64,000 nt of DNA from Sorangium cellulosum (GTDB taxonomy: Bacteria; Myxococcota_A; Polyangia; Polyangiales; Polyangiaceae): positions 10,301,501 through 10,365,500 of the forward strand of contig NZ_CP012670.1 of assembly GCF_004135735.1 (NCBI RefSeq). The letters run 5' to 3'. Shown in pieces: positions 8,435 to 16,751 of the stretch. The first letter of the stretch is position 1. Each line of letters opens with the position of its first letter. Made by a program: the position numbers and the translations under genes. A model generated the notes under the pieces. The model was not told the origin of the DNA, ran no database searches, and worked only from the letters and a program-made list of their open reading frames with translations.

Positions 8435-8899
8435 GTGGGGGCGGCAGCAACGGCACGCAGGAGGACCGGGCGGCTCGCCGCCCTGGCGGCGCTCGCCGCG
8501 CTCGCCCCCGTCGCCGCGGCGCCCGGGTGCGGCCAGTCGGCCGCGGACCGGGAGGCGGACGCGCTCCTGCACGCGATCGACGTGCTCCGCGACGCCCCGA
8601 GCGAGCCGCGCGCCGCGCGCGAGGCGCTGCTCGCGGCGGTCGAGCGGCAGCCCGCCTCGACCCCGCCCGCCCAGCGCGCCAGGGACGCGTGCGCTCGGGC
8701 CTATCGCCTGCTGCTCGACGCGACGGCCGCCGAGGCGCGCGTCCGCGCGCTGCTCGCGGCCCCCGCGGCGTCCGCCGGGCCAGGGGCGCTGTCCGATCTC
8801 GCCGCGGCGGACGCCAAGATCAAGGAAAGCGCCGAGGTCATGCCGGCGTGCGCCGAGGCGCTCTCGGCGCTCCGTCGCGCCGCCCGGCGCGGGATGTGA
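8435..8899 (+). CDS. Small predicted lipoprotein of unknown function
   Basis: A 154-residue protein beginning with a GTG after GGACGGGGAGC. Its signal (LAALAALAALAPVAAAPGC) is followed by an all-helical, Ala/Arg/Glu-rich mature part (ADALLHAIDVLRDAP, REALLAAVERQPAS, LSDLAAADAKIKESAEVMPAC). Three further cysteines at regular spacing could form disulphides. The last codons (ARRGM and stop) lie inside the first copy of a 33-bp tandem repeat that continues downstream. Function unknown; the unusually Ala/Leu-rich leader makes the start uncertain. Confidence 0.6.
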   Translation: MGAAATARRRTGRLAALAALAALAPVAAAPGCGQSAADREADALLHAIDVLRDAPSEPRAAREALLAAVERQPASTPPAQRARDACARAYRLLLDATAAEARVRALLAAPAASAGPGALSDLAAADAKIKESAEVMPACAEALSALRRAARRGM

Positions 8900-9010
8900 G
8901 GGCCCCGGGCCCGCGCCCGGCGCGGGATGCGACCGCCCCGGGCCCGCGCCCGGCGCGGGATGCGACCGCCCCGGGCCCGCGCCCGGCGCGGGATGCGACC
9001 GCCCCGGGCC
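8881..9010. repeat. 33-bp tandem repeat overlapping the stop codon of the lipoprotein gene
   Basis: Roughly three and a half to four copies of a unit built around CCCGGCGCGGGATG and CGACCGCCCCGGG. The first copy holds the last sense codons and the TGA of the lipoprotein gene, where GATGTGAGG replaces GATGCGACC. The array runs into the ffh upstream region. Confidence 0.8.
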
Positions 9011-9091
9011 GCGCTGCCTGGCCCGTGGCGGGCCGACGGCGGAGGATGCGCTTCTCCGAGCCAGGGGATCCGCGCTCGCGGTCCCCTGTGC

Positions 9092-9097
9092 TAAGAC
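9092..9097 (+). promoter_or_regulatory. Putative -10 (TAAGAC) of a leaderless promoter for ffh
   Basis: TAAGAC ends 9 bases before the ffh ATG, which lacks a Shine-Dalgarno sequence. It is one of a set of similarly placed hexamers. Confidence 0.35.
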
Positions 9098-9106
9098 CGC
9101 CCTGCC

Positions 9107-10747
9107 ATGTTCGACACGCTGACACGGGGCTTTCGTCAGGCCAGGAACCGCCTCGCCGGGCTCACGGAGCTCACCGAGAGCAACATCGACGCCGCGCTCC
9201 GCGAGGTGCGGCTGAGCCTGCTCGAGGCCGACGTCGAGATCGGCGTCGTCAAGGCGTTCCTCGCCCGGGTCAAGGAGAAGGCGGTCGGCCGCACCCTGGA
9301 GACCCGCGTGAAGCACGCGGGCGAGGTCCACCAGGTCTCGGCGAGCGACCACTTCATCAAGATCTGCCACGACGAGCTCGAGGCGATGATGACCCACGAG
9401 GGCGACGAGATCGCCTGGGCCCAGAGCGGCCCCACGGGCATCATGATGGTCGGCCTCCAGGGCTCCGGAAAGACGACGAGCTGCGCGAAGCTCGCCCGCT
9501 ACCTCGAGAAGGAGGGGCACAAGCCGCTGCTCGTCGCGGCCGACATGCAGCGCCCCGCGGCCGTCGAGCAGCTCAAGGTGCTCGGCGAGCAGCTCAAGGT
9601 CCCCGTGTTCAACCTCCCCGGCGAGTCGCCGGTCGCGATCTGCGCCGCGGCGCGGGCCGAGGCGAAGAAGCTCGGCCGCGACGTCATCATCTACGACACC
9701 GCGGGCCGCCTCGCGATCGACGAGCCGCTCATGCAGGAGCTCGCGCAGATCAAGGACGCGACGGCGCCGGACAACATCTTCCTCGTCGTCGACGCGATGA
9801 TCGGCCAGGACGCGGTGAAGACCGCGCGCGGCTTCAACGAGCGGCTGTCGATCAGCGGCGTCGTCCTGACGAAGCTCGACGGCGACGCCCGCGGCGGCGC
9901 GGCGCTCAGCATCAAGGAGGTCACGGGCGCGCCGGTCCTCTTCAGCGGCGTCGGCGAGACCACCGACAAGTTCGAGCCGTTCCGCGCCGACGGCATGGCG
10001 AGCCGCGTCCTCGGCATGGGCGACGTCGTCGGCCTCATGCAGGACTTCGAGGAGGTCGTCGACCAGAAGAAGGCCGAGCGCGACGCCGCGCGGATGCTCC
10101 AGGGCGACTTCACCCTGGAGGACTTCCTCGATCAGGTGCGGATGATCCAGAAGATGGGGTCGCTCAAGGACCTCGTGGACAAGCTGCCCCTCGGCGGCAT
10201 GTTCCCGGGCGGCCTGCCGCAGGACGTCAACCTGGACGACCGGGAGCTCGTGCGCATCGAGGCGATCATCCAGTCGATGACCCGCCTCGAGAAGAGCGAT
10301 CCCTACGCGCTCATCCGCGAGCCGAAGCGGGTGGAGCGCATCGCGAAGGGCTCGGGGACCAAGCCCGAGGCGGTGGGCGAGCTCGTGCAGAAGTTCCTCT
10401 TCATGCGCCAGATGATGAGCGGCCTCGGCCAGAACATGGGCCTGATGGGCAAGCTCCCGGGCATGAAGCAGATGGCCATGATGAAGAACATGCAGAAGGC
10501 CATGGCCGGCGGCGGCGGCTTCCCCGGGATGCCTGGCATGCCCGGGATGCCTGGCATGCCCGGGATGCCTGGCATGCCCGGCATGGGCTTCCCCGGCATG
10601 GGCTTCCCGGGGATGGGGATGCCCGGGATGGGCGGCGCGGCGGGCCCGGCCATGACCAAGATGAAGACGCTCAGCGCGAGCGAGCGCAACGCCAAGAAGG
10701 CGCAGCGCAAGCGCGAGCGCGACGCCCGCAAGAAGGGGCGGAAGTAG
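9107..10747 (+). CDS. ffh: Signal recognition particle protein Ffh (SRP54)
   Basis: A 546-residue Ffh, the GTPase of the signal recognition particle that binds 4.5S RNA and signal sequences of nascent membrane proteins. The N domain (FDTLTRGFRQARNRLAG, then EADVEIGVVKAFL) is followed by the G domain with P-loop GLQGSGKTT from residue 116, DTAGRL, and TKLDGDARGGAALS. The M domain carries the family's RMIQKMGSL and the GSG helix region (IAKGSGTKPEAV). The methionine-rich finger loop is enlarged into FPGMPGMPGMPG-type repeats (about residues 470-510), giving a protein longer than the usual 450-500 residues; the tail is lysine-rich (KKAQRKRERDARKKGRK). It is a single essential gene in most bacteria. 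Confidence 0.97.
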   Translation: MFDTLTRGFRQARNRLAGLTELTESNIDAALREVRLSLLEADVEIGVVKAFLARVKEKAVGRTLETRVKHAGEVHQVSASDHFIKICHDELEAMMTHEGDEIAWAQSGPTGIMMVGLQGSGKTTSCAKLARYLEKEGHKPLLVAADMQRPAAVEQLKVLGEQLKVPVFNLPGESPVAICAAARAEAKKLGRDVIIYDTAGRLAIDEPLMQELAQIKDATAPDNIFLVVDAMIGQDAVKTARGFNERLSISGVVLTKLDGDARGGAALSIKEVTGAPVLFSGVGETTDKFEPFRADGMASRVLGMGDVVGLMQDFEEVVDQKKAERDAARMLQGDFTLEDFLDQVRMIQKMGSLKDLVDKLPLGGMFPGGLPQDVNLDDRELVRIEAIIQSMTRLEKSDPYALIREPKRVERIAKGSGTKPEAVGELVQKFLFMRQMMSGLGQNMGLMGKLPGMKQMAMMKNMQKAMAGGGGFPGMPGMPGMPGMPGMPGMPGMGFPGMGFPGMGMPGMGGAAGPAMTKMKTLSASERNAKKAQRKRERDARKKGRK

Positions 10748-10755
10748 CGGCCCGC

Positions 10756-11736
10756 ATGCGCCGTCCCCGCGGATGGGGGCGCGCTGTCGACGATGCGCGC
10801 GACGCGCGCGCGCGCCGTCCCGGCGGATGGGGGCGCGCTGTCGACGATGCGCGCGACGCGCACGCGCTCGCGCTCGCGCGGGCCCTGGTGGTGGTCGGCG
10901 CCGCCGTCGCGGCCTCGTGCTCCAGGGGCGGCGGGGGCGAGCAGGAGTCCGCGCCCGCCGGGGCCGGCGCCGGCCGGAGCCCGGGTCGAGCCCCGGTGTC
11001 CGGCAGCAGGGGAGCGGAGGCCGCCGGGCCGGGCACGCCGCCGGCCGCCGTGAAGGAGCTCTCGGTGAAGAGGCTCGCGCCCGGGGTGACCGTCACCCTC
11101 GACGGCCGCCTCGACGAGCCGGCGTGGCAGGCGGCGGCGCGGACCGGCCCGTTCGTCAACGTCCGCACGGGCCGCGAGGACCGGTCGCAACCGACGCAGG
11201 GCGAGGCGTGGCTGCTCTGGGATGACGGCTTTCTCTATGTCGGCTTCGACGTCAGCGACAGGACGATCACCGGCGGGTTCCCCAAGGACGCGAGGGATCC
11301 GCACCTCTGGGAGCGGGATACCGTCGAGGTGATGATCGACCCGGACGGCGACGGGGACAACAAGGACTATTACGAGATCCAGATAAGCCCACAGAACCTC
11401 GTCTTCGACTCGCGGTTCGACGACTACAACGCTCCGAGGGGCGGCCCGAACGGGCCTTTCGGTCACCAGGAATGGAGCGCGGGGCTCACGAGCGCGGTGG
11501 CGCTCCGGGGGACGATCGACGACGATTCGGATGAGGACCGCGGATATGTCGTCGAGGCGAAGATCCCGTGGGGCTCGTTCGCCAGGGCGAAGGCTGCGCC
11601 GCCGGCGCCCGGCGACGCGTGGCGGATGAACTTCTACGCCATGGAGAACAACGGCGGCACGGCGTGGTCGCCCATCCTGGGCGAGGGGAACTTCCACCGG
11701 GCGCGGCGCTTCGGGCGGGTCCGGTTCGCTCCCTGA
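10756..11736 (+). CDS. Lipoprotein with a CBM9-like carbohydrate-binding domain
   Basis: A 326-residue protein whose last 220 residues match the family 9 carbohydrate-binding-like fold: TLDGRLDEPAWQAAARTGPF, EAWLLWDDGFLYVGFDVSD, LWERDTVEVMIDPDGDGDN, DYYEIQISPQNLVFDSRF and YVVEAKIPWGSF. Such domains are common in exported proteins of polysaccharide degraders. A hydrophobic stretch ending in VAASC then a Gly-rich run suggests a lipoprotein, but the N-terminal 35 residues before it are an odd duplicated RRPRGWGRAVDDARDA segment. A later start within the signal region is therefore possible. The 3' end overlaps the opposing ferric-reductase-like gene by 103 bases. Confidence 0.78.
   Translation: MRRPRGWGRAVDDARDARARRPGGWGRAVDDARDAHALALARALVVVGAAVAASCSRGGGGEQESAPAGAGAGRSPGRAPVSGSRGAEAAGPGTPPAAVKELSVKRLAPGVTVTLDGRLDEPAWQAAARTGPFVNVRTGREDRSQPTQGEAWLLWDDGFLYVGFDVSDRTITGGFPKDARDPHLWERDTVEVMIDPDGDGDNKDYYEIQISPQNLVFDSRFDDYNAPRGGPNGPFGHQEWSAGLTSAVALRGTIDDDSDEDRGYVVEAKIPWGSFARAKAAPPAPGDAWRMNFYAMENNGGTAWSPILGEGNFHRARRFGRVRFAP
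10759..10862. repeat. 51-bp tandem duplication at the 5' end of the CBM9-like gene
   Basis: Two nearly identical consecutive copies (CGCCGTCCC...GCGCGACGCGC), differing at two or three bases. They encode a 17-residue duplicated segment if the first ATG is used. Codon changes are few, so the duplication is recent. Confidence 0.8.
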
Positions 11737-13283
11737 GCTCCGCCCGGGGGCGCGAGGCCAGAGAGCCTCGCGGCCGGCGGCGCGTGGAGCGCGCTCGCCC
11801 CGCCGGGCCCGGTGGAGCTCGCGGGCGCGGCGCGGACGGCGGCGACGAGCAGCACCGCCGCGAGCAGGAGCATCGCGGCGCCCGCGGCGAGGACGCGGAT
11901 GCGCTGCTCCCGGAGCGATCGCCGCCCGGGCGGCCTCGAGCCGACGAGCGTGAAGTGCTCCGCGTGGACGCGGGCGCCGGGCACGCCGCGATCGCGGAGG
12001 GCCCGCTCCACGAGGTTCATCATCGGCTCGGGGCCGCAGACGAAGACCTCCGCGCCCTCGTACCTCGCGGTGAGGTGGCGGTCGAGCAGCTCGCCCCCGA
12101 TGAGCCCGCGCTCCCCCGTCCATCCGGGGGGCGGGCTCTCGAGCACGTACACCACGCGGAGATCGAGGGCGCGGGCGAGCTCGTCGAGCTCCGGCGCGAA
12201 CACGATCTTGTCGGGCGCGCCGGCGGCGTACACGAGGAGCGCCGGGCGGCGATCGCCGCGGTCGCGGAGCGTGCGGAGCATGCTCATCATCGGCGTCACG
12301 CCGATCCCGCCGGCCACGCAGACGAGCGGGCGCGGCGCCCGGAGATCGAGCGCGGACGCGCCGTACGGCCCGGCGAGGTACGCCCGCGTCCCCACGGGCG
12401 TCCGCCCGATGGAGCGCGTGAAGTCGCCGAGCTCCTTGATCGTCAGCTCCACGCGGCGCGGCGCGGCGGCGCTCGACGCGACGGTGAAGGGGTGTTGCCT
12501 CGGCGAGAGCGGCGAGCGGCCGAGCGTGAGCCAGACCGCCTGACCAGGATGGAACCGGAGGCCGTCATGCCCGACGGCCTCGAGGACGAGGGTCCACACG
12601 CGATCCCGCTCGCGGCGCACCTCAACGACGCGCCACGGGCGCCGGAGCGCCGAGAGGGGGCGCAGCAGGTGCGACCCGAGCAGCACGGCCAGCGGCGCGG
12701 CGACGAGCGCGGTCATGGCGGCTCGCTCCTCCGGTGTGGCGCTCGAGCGGCCCAGCGCGAGCGCGTGCCAGAGCGCGACGCCCACGACGGTCACCGCCAG
12801 GAGCCCGTGCCCGACGCGCCACGCCTCGTAGGGGATGCGCAGCCGGGTGAGCTGGCGCGGGACCAGCACGAGCAGCAGCAGACCCATCAGCGCGAGGGCC
12901 AGCGCCAGCGCGCGCGGCGCGTCCGCGCCGAGGTCGAGGAGGTGCGCGACGTACCACGGCTCGACGAAGGCGAGCAGCACGACGTGCGCCGCCGCGAAGG
13001 CCGCGGTCCACAGCCCGACCTGCCGGTGGAAGAGCAGCACCGTGTCCAGGCCGACCGCGTCGACGAGCCAGCGCGCCCGCGCCCCGAGCGCGAGCTGCAG
13101 CGCGAGGAGCCCCAGCGCGACGTAGCCGAGCCCTGCCGCGACCTCCACCGCGAGGCCTCGCCCCGCCGGGGCGGCGCCGACCAGCAGCAGCGACAGGAGG
13201 CCCGCGGGGAGCGCCAGCCCGGCGACGATCCAGAGCAGCGGAGCGACGCGCCGCTGCGCCGGCCGCGGTGGGACCCACGCCAT
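11634..13283 (-). CDS. Ferric-reductase-like transmembrane flavoprotein (NAD(P)H-dependent)
   Basis: A 549-residue membrane oxidoreductase. The N-terminal half has about six helices with paired histidines for b-type haems (LLFHRQVGLW, FAAAHVVLL, VGHGLLAV, ALWHALAL), as in the ferric reductase/NADPH oxidase domain. The C-terminal half is a ferredoxin-NADP reductase-type module: FAD site FHPGQAVWLTLG and SPRQHPFTVAS, NAD site CVAGGIGVTPMMSMLRTL and the terminal FVCGPEPMM. It should pass electrons from NAD(P)H through FAD and haem to an exported acceptor. A further C-terminal helix and tail follow the reductase core; the last 34 residues lie antisense to the CBM9-like gene. It starts 8 bases after the cytochrome gene, so the two form an operon. 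Confidence 0.87.
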   Translation of the reverse strand: MAWVPPRPAQRRVAPLLWIVAGLALPAGLLSLLLVGAAPAGRGLAVEVAAGLGYVALGLLALQLALGARARWLVDAVGLDTVLLFHRQVGLWTAAFAAAHVVLLAFVEPWYVAHLLDLGADAPRALALALALMGLLLLVLVPRQLTRLRIPYEAWRVGHGLLAVTVVGVALWHALALGRSSATPEERAAMTALVAAPLAVLLGSHLLRPLSALRRPWRVVEVRRERDRVWTLVLEAVGHDGLRFHPGQAVWLTLGRSPLSPRQHPFTVASSAAAPRRVELTIKELGDFTRSIGRTPVGTRAYLAGPYGASALDLRAPRPLVCVAGGIGVTPMMSMLRTLRDRGDRRPALLVYAAGAPDKIVFAPELDELARALDLRVVYVLESPPPGWTGERGLIGGELLDRHLTARYEGAEVFVCGPEPMMNLVERALRDRGVPGARVHAEHFTLVGSRPPGRRSLREQRIRVLAAGAAMLLLAAVLLVAAVRAAPASSTGPGGASALHAPPAARLSGLAPPGGAQGANRTRPKRRARWKFPSPRMGDHAVPPLFSMA

Positions 13284-13291
13284 GATCGACG

Positions 13292-13702
13292 CTACTCCGG
13301 CGCGCCGGCCTCGATCCAGGCGCGCACCAGCCCGGCGGAGTCCCCCCATGCGGCCGGATGGCCCTTCGGCAGGGTGTAATAGAGGCTCTCGTCGGGCTTG
13401 CCCGGCGTGATGAACGGCCTCGCGTTGCGGTAGTCCGACATGACGCCGCCCGGCGCGCTGGCGGCGTGGCAGCCGTCGCACCGCTCGGCGGCCAGCGGCG
13501 CGATCGGATAGGTGAACCGCCCCGGCTGCGCCGGGGCCGAAGACGGCTCGCTGCACGCCGTGAGGCTCAGGCAGGCCGCCGCGCACGCGAACCAGCGCGA
13601 TGTCCGAGGGATGGCGGACAGGGCGCGGCGCGTGGCCAGCGGCGCTGCTGCGGGCGCCGGGGTGACGGTCGGCGTCGTCGGGATCAGGTGGGTGCTCGTC
13701 AC
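13292..13702 (-). CDS. Small c-type cytochrome-like lipoprotein
   Basis: A 136-residue protein with a long N-terminal segment, a signal (WFACAAACLSLTAC) ending in a lipobox, and a single haem-binding motif ERCDGCH. Later residues SDYRNARPFITPGKPDESLYYTLPKGHPAAWGD resemble the planctomycete-type cytochrome domain, with a possible distal Met missing. The GTG at 13702 is preceded by CCGGAGGTTCCC, a good ribosome binding site. It is the first gene of a two-gene operon with the ferric-reductase-like protein and could be its periplasmic electron acceptor or donor. Confidence 0.82.
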   Translation of the reverse strand: MTSTHLIPTTPTVTPAPAAAPLATRRALSAIPRTSRWFACAAACLSLTACSEPSSAPAQPGRFTYPIAPLAAERCDGCHAASAPGGVMSDYRNARPFITPGKPDESLYYTLPKGHPAAWGDSAGLVRAWIEAGAPE

Positions 13703-13967
13703 GGGAACCTCCGGGGCGCGTCGTGGACGCGGGATCTCGCTCCGCCATGCACCTTGCGGGCCACACAGCGGGCGACCCGCGGTGAGCGGGCGGCTCGCAG
13801 GGCCAGGCCAGGGTTCAGCGCTCGCCGCAGCGGGCGGCATCCGAGCATGCATCCCTCGTCCGCGAGCCCGGCACAGCGCCCGATCGGCTCCTCTGCGAGC
13901 GCCGAGCGCGCGCCGCCCTCGGGGCGCCCCCGCCAGCGCAAAGCCGGCCACGCCGCACGGGCTGCGC

Positions 13968-13973
13968 TAAGCT
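13968..13973 (+). promoter_or_regulatory. Putative -10 (TAAGCT) of a leaderless promoter for uup
   Basis: TAAGCT ends 9 bases before the GTG start of uup, which has no Shine-Dalgarno sequence. Confidence 0.35.
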
Positions 13974-13982
13974 CCGCGCCCT

Positions 13983-15989
13983 GTGCCCGTCCTCACCGCC
14001 CACGATCTCCACAAATCCTTCGGCCCCCAGACCCTCCTCGACGACGTCTCGCTGAGCATCCGCACGGGCGAGCGGGTCGGCCTGGTCGGCGTCAACGGCT
14101 CCGGGAAGAGCACGCTCGCCCGCATCCTCGCCGGCCTCGAGCCGCCCGACAGCGGCACCATCGCGCGCCGCCGCGGCGCCGAGATCGGCGTGCTCTCGCA
14201 GGATCCGGTGTTCGAGCCGTCCGACACCGCGCGCGACGTGGTGCTCGCCGGGCTCTCCGCCTGGCACGCCGCCAAGGCCCGCCACGACGAGGCGAGCCGG
14301 GCGCTCGCGGCCGGCACCGGGGACGCCGAGGCGCAGCTCGCCGAGCAGGCCGCGGCCGCGGCCGACGTCGAGCGGCTCGGCGGCTGGGACATGATGCACC
14401 GGGTCGACGCCATCATCGGCCACGTCGGCGTGACCCGGCCCGACGCGCCCATGAGCGTGCTCAGCGGCGGCGATCGCCGGCGCGTCGCGCTCGCGCGCCT
14501 GCTCGTGTCGCGGCCGGCGCTCGCCGTGCTCGACGAGCCCAGCAACCACCTCGACGTCGAGACCGTGGAGTGGCTCGAGCGCTACCTCGTCGAGGAGCAC
14601 CCCGGCGCGCTGCTCCTCATCACCCACGATCGCTACCTGCTCGACCGGGTCGTCGAGCGCACGCTCGAGATCGATAAGGGCAAGGTCTACAGCTACGACG
14701 GCGGCTACGAGGAGTACCTGGAGCAAAAGGCCGAGCGCCTCGCGCTCGAGGCGCGCACCGAGTCGAACCGGCAGAACTTCCTGCGCACCGAGCTCGAGTG
14801 GCTGCGGCGGCAGCCGAAGGCGCGCACCGGCAAGCAGAAGGCGCGCATCCAGCGCGCCGAGTCGGCCAAGGCGGCCCCGCCGCCCAGGGCCGAGCGGGCC
14901 GCGCAGCTCTCGGTCGAGGCGGTGCGCACCGGCAAGACCATCCTCGAGCTGAAGGAGCTCGGCCTCTCGGTCGACGGGAAGTGGCTCGTCCGCGGCCTCG
15001 ATTTCTCGCTGACCAAGGGCGAGCGCGTCGGCATCGTCGGCCGCAACGGCACGGGCAAGACCACGCTGCTCCGGGCGATCCTCGGCCAGGTCGGCGCGGC
15101 CGACGGCGCGGCCGGCGCGGGGGGCGCGGCCGACGAGGGCGGCGCGGCCGGCGAGGGCCCGCGGATGGAGGGCGACGTCGTGCTCGGGAAGAACACGAGC
15201 GTCGCCTACTTCGACCAGCACAGGAGCGGGCTCGACCTCGACGCCTCGATCTTCGAGAACATCGCGGGCTCGCACACGCGGGTCGAGGTGGGCGGCCGCT
15301 CGATGGACGTCCGCAGCTACCTGGAGCGGTTCCTCTTCGATCCGCACAAGGCGCGGCAGCCGGTGGGCTCGCTCTCCGGTGGGGAGCGGGCGCGGGTCGC
15401 CCTGGCCAAGATGCTCACCCAGAGCGCCAACGTGATCATCCTCGACGAGCCCACGAACGACCTCGACGTGATGACCCTGGCCGCCCTCGAGGAGATGCTC
15501 GTCGAGCTCGACGGCTCGGCGCTCGTGGTCACCCACGACCGCTGGTTCCTGAACCGGGTGGCGACCTCGATCCTCGCCTTCGAGGGCGACGGCCGGGTGG
15601 TGCGCTACGCGGGCAACTACGACGCCTACCGCGAGCAGCGGGCCCACGCGCTCGCGGCCGAGGCCGGCGCGCGGGCCGAGAAGGCGCAGGCCGCGGAGCC
15701 CCGGCCCGCCGCGGCGGCGGCGAAGCCCGCGGCGCGGCCGGCCGACAGGCCGAAGCTCACGTTCGCCGAGCGCACGGAGCTCGACGGCATCGTCGGGCGG
15801 ATCGACGAGGCCGAGCAGAAGGTCCGCGAGCTCGAGGCGCAGCTCGCGGATCCCGGGCTCTACGCGAGCCGCGGCGCCGAGGTCGCGGGCCTGCTCTCGG
15901 AGCTCGAGCGCGCGAAACAGGAGGCGGCGCGCCTGGTCAGCCGATGGGAAGAGCTCGAGACGAAGCGCGAGGCGGCCGGCAAGGGGTAA
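13983..15989 (+). CDS. uup: ABC-F ATPase Uup
   Basis: A 668-residue soluble ABC-F protein with two ATP-binding cassettes and no membrane domain. Cassette 1 has GVNGSGKSTLAR, LSGGDRRRVALARLL and LDEPSNHLDVE; cassette 2 has GRNGTGKTTLLR, LSGGERARVALAKML and LDEPTNDLDVM. The charged linker between them is about 80 residues, and the C-terminal end is a coiled coil (ERTELDGIVGRIDEAEQKV, LLSELERAKQEAARLVSR), the DNA-binding CTD that marks Uup. Uup and relatives act on the ribosome or on branched DNA intermediates. An Ala/Gly-rich insertion (about residues 365-393) sits after the second Walker A region. It starts with GTG, probably on a leaderless mRNA. Confidence 0.93.
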   Translation: MPVLTAHDLHKSFGPQTLLDDVSLSIRTGERVGLVGVNGSGKSTLARILAGLEPPDSGTIARRRGAEIGVLSQDPVFEPSDTARDVVLAGLSAWHAAKARHDEASRALAAGTGDAEAQLAEQAAAAADVERLGGWDMMHRVDAIIGHVGVTRPDAPMSVLSGGDRRRVALARLLVSRPALAVLDEPSNHLDVETVEWLERYLVEEHPGALLLITHDRYLLDRVVERTLEIDKGKVYSYDGGYEEYLEQKAERLALEARTESNRQNFLRTELEWLRRQPKARTGKQKARIQRAESAKAAPPPRAERAAQLSVEAVRTGKTILELKELGLSVDGKWLVRGLDFSLTKGERVGIVGRNGTGKTTLLRAILGQVGAADGAAGAGGAADEGGAAGEGPRMEGDVVLGKNTSVAYFDQHRSGLDLDASIFENIAGSHTRVEVGGRSMDVRSYLERFLFDPHKARQPVGSLSGGERARVALAKMLTQSANVIILDEPTNDLDVMTLAALEEMLVELDGSALVVTHDRWFLNRVATSILAFEGDGRVVRYAGNYDAYREQRAHALAAEAGARAEKAQAAEPRPAAAAAKPAARPADRPKLTFAERTELDGIVGRIDEAEQKVRELEAQLADPGLYASRGAEVAGLLSELERAKQEAARLVSRWEELETKREAAGKG

Positions 15990-16031
15990 TCGGCCCTTGT
16001 GCACGCGGTGCCGTCCGGCGACCATGGCCCC

Positions 16032-16292
16032 ATGATGACCGTGTTCGAGGTGTACCTCGCCAAGGGGTCAAGCGGCGCCGACCTGCTCAGCGCCGAGGTG
16101 CTGCGCGAGACCGGAGCCCAGGTGATGACGCTGAAGGAGGCGGAGCTGGTGGGCTTCCAGGGCCTCGATCCGCTCGAAAACTCCGGCGATGTACGCCTCA
16201 TCGCCGTGCGCGAGCGCGACGCCCCGTGGATCCACCGCTGCCTCGAGACCAGCGGCGCGGTCGCCTCGTTCCGGGCTCACCAGGTCGAGTGA
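16032..16292 (+). CDS. Small conserved-looking protein of unknown function
   Basis: An 86-residue soluble protein (MMTVFEVYLAKGSSGADLL at the N-terminus; a compact alpha/beta pattern, DVRLIAVRERDAPWIHRCL then a terminal VASFRAHQVE). No family recognised. It follows uup by about 40 bases on the same strand. An in-frame GTG at 15999 would add 11 residues; I prefer the ATG because the sequence becomes protein-like from there. No ribosome binding site stands out. Confidence 0.6.
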   Translation: MMTVFEVYLAKGSSGADLLSAEVLRETGAQVMTLKEAELVGFQGLDPLENSGDVRLIAVRERDAPWIHRCLETSGAVASFRAHQVE

Positions 16293-16751
16293 GCCGCGCC
16301 GCGATCGAGCGCGCTCCTCCCGAAACGCGCCCGCCGCCGCGCCCCGCCCACCGCCACGCCGCCGCGCCCCGCCCGCCACCCCACCGCCGCGCCGCCGCGC
16401 CCCGCCCGCCACCCCACCGCCGCGCCGCCGCGCGCGCTCCCGCGCTCCACGGCCGTGGCCCGTATTTCTGGCAATATGTCCACGCGCAGGCGCGCGCCGC
16501 CGATCTCCGGAATCTCAGGCATCCCCCGCTGGACTCGATAGCGCGTCTCGGAGAGCGCATGAGGGGCCTTGTTCCCGATCTGGCCGGGCTCGATCGCATC
16601 ATGGAAAAAGAGCTCTTCGGGATCGAACGTATCGCCGGCGTGTGAGCCGCTCCTCCGAGGCGGCGCCGCTTGCAGCCCAGGGCGCGTCGATCGCGCAGAT
16701 CGCGAGTTGTCGTGTGGTTGCTTTATCCACCAGCGATGATAACACCAGCGC
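16293..16751. other. Intergenic stretch with a GC-rich tandem repeat
   Basis: About 460 bases upstream of the S46 peptidase gene. Between about 16340 and 16436 it holds two to three copies of a roughly 36-base unit (CGCCGCGCCCCGCCCGCC, then ACCCCACCG). From about 16690 to 16750 it turns AT-richer (GTTGTCGTGTGGTTGCTTTA), where the peptidase promoter is likely. No gene seen. Confidence 0.55.
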
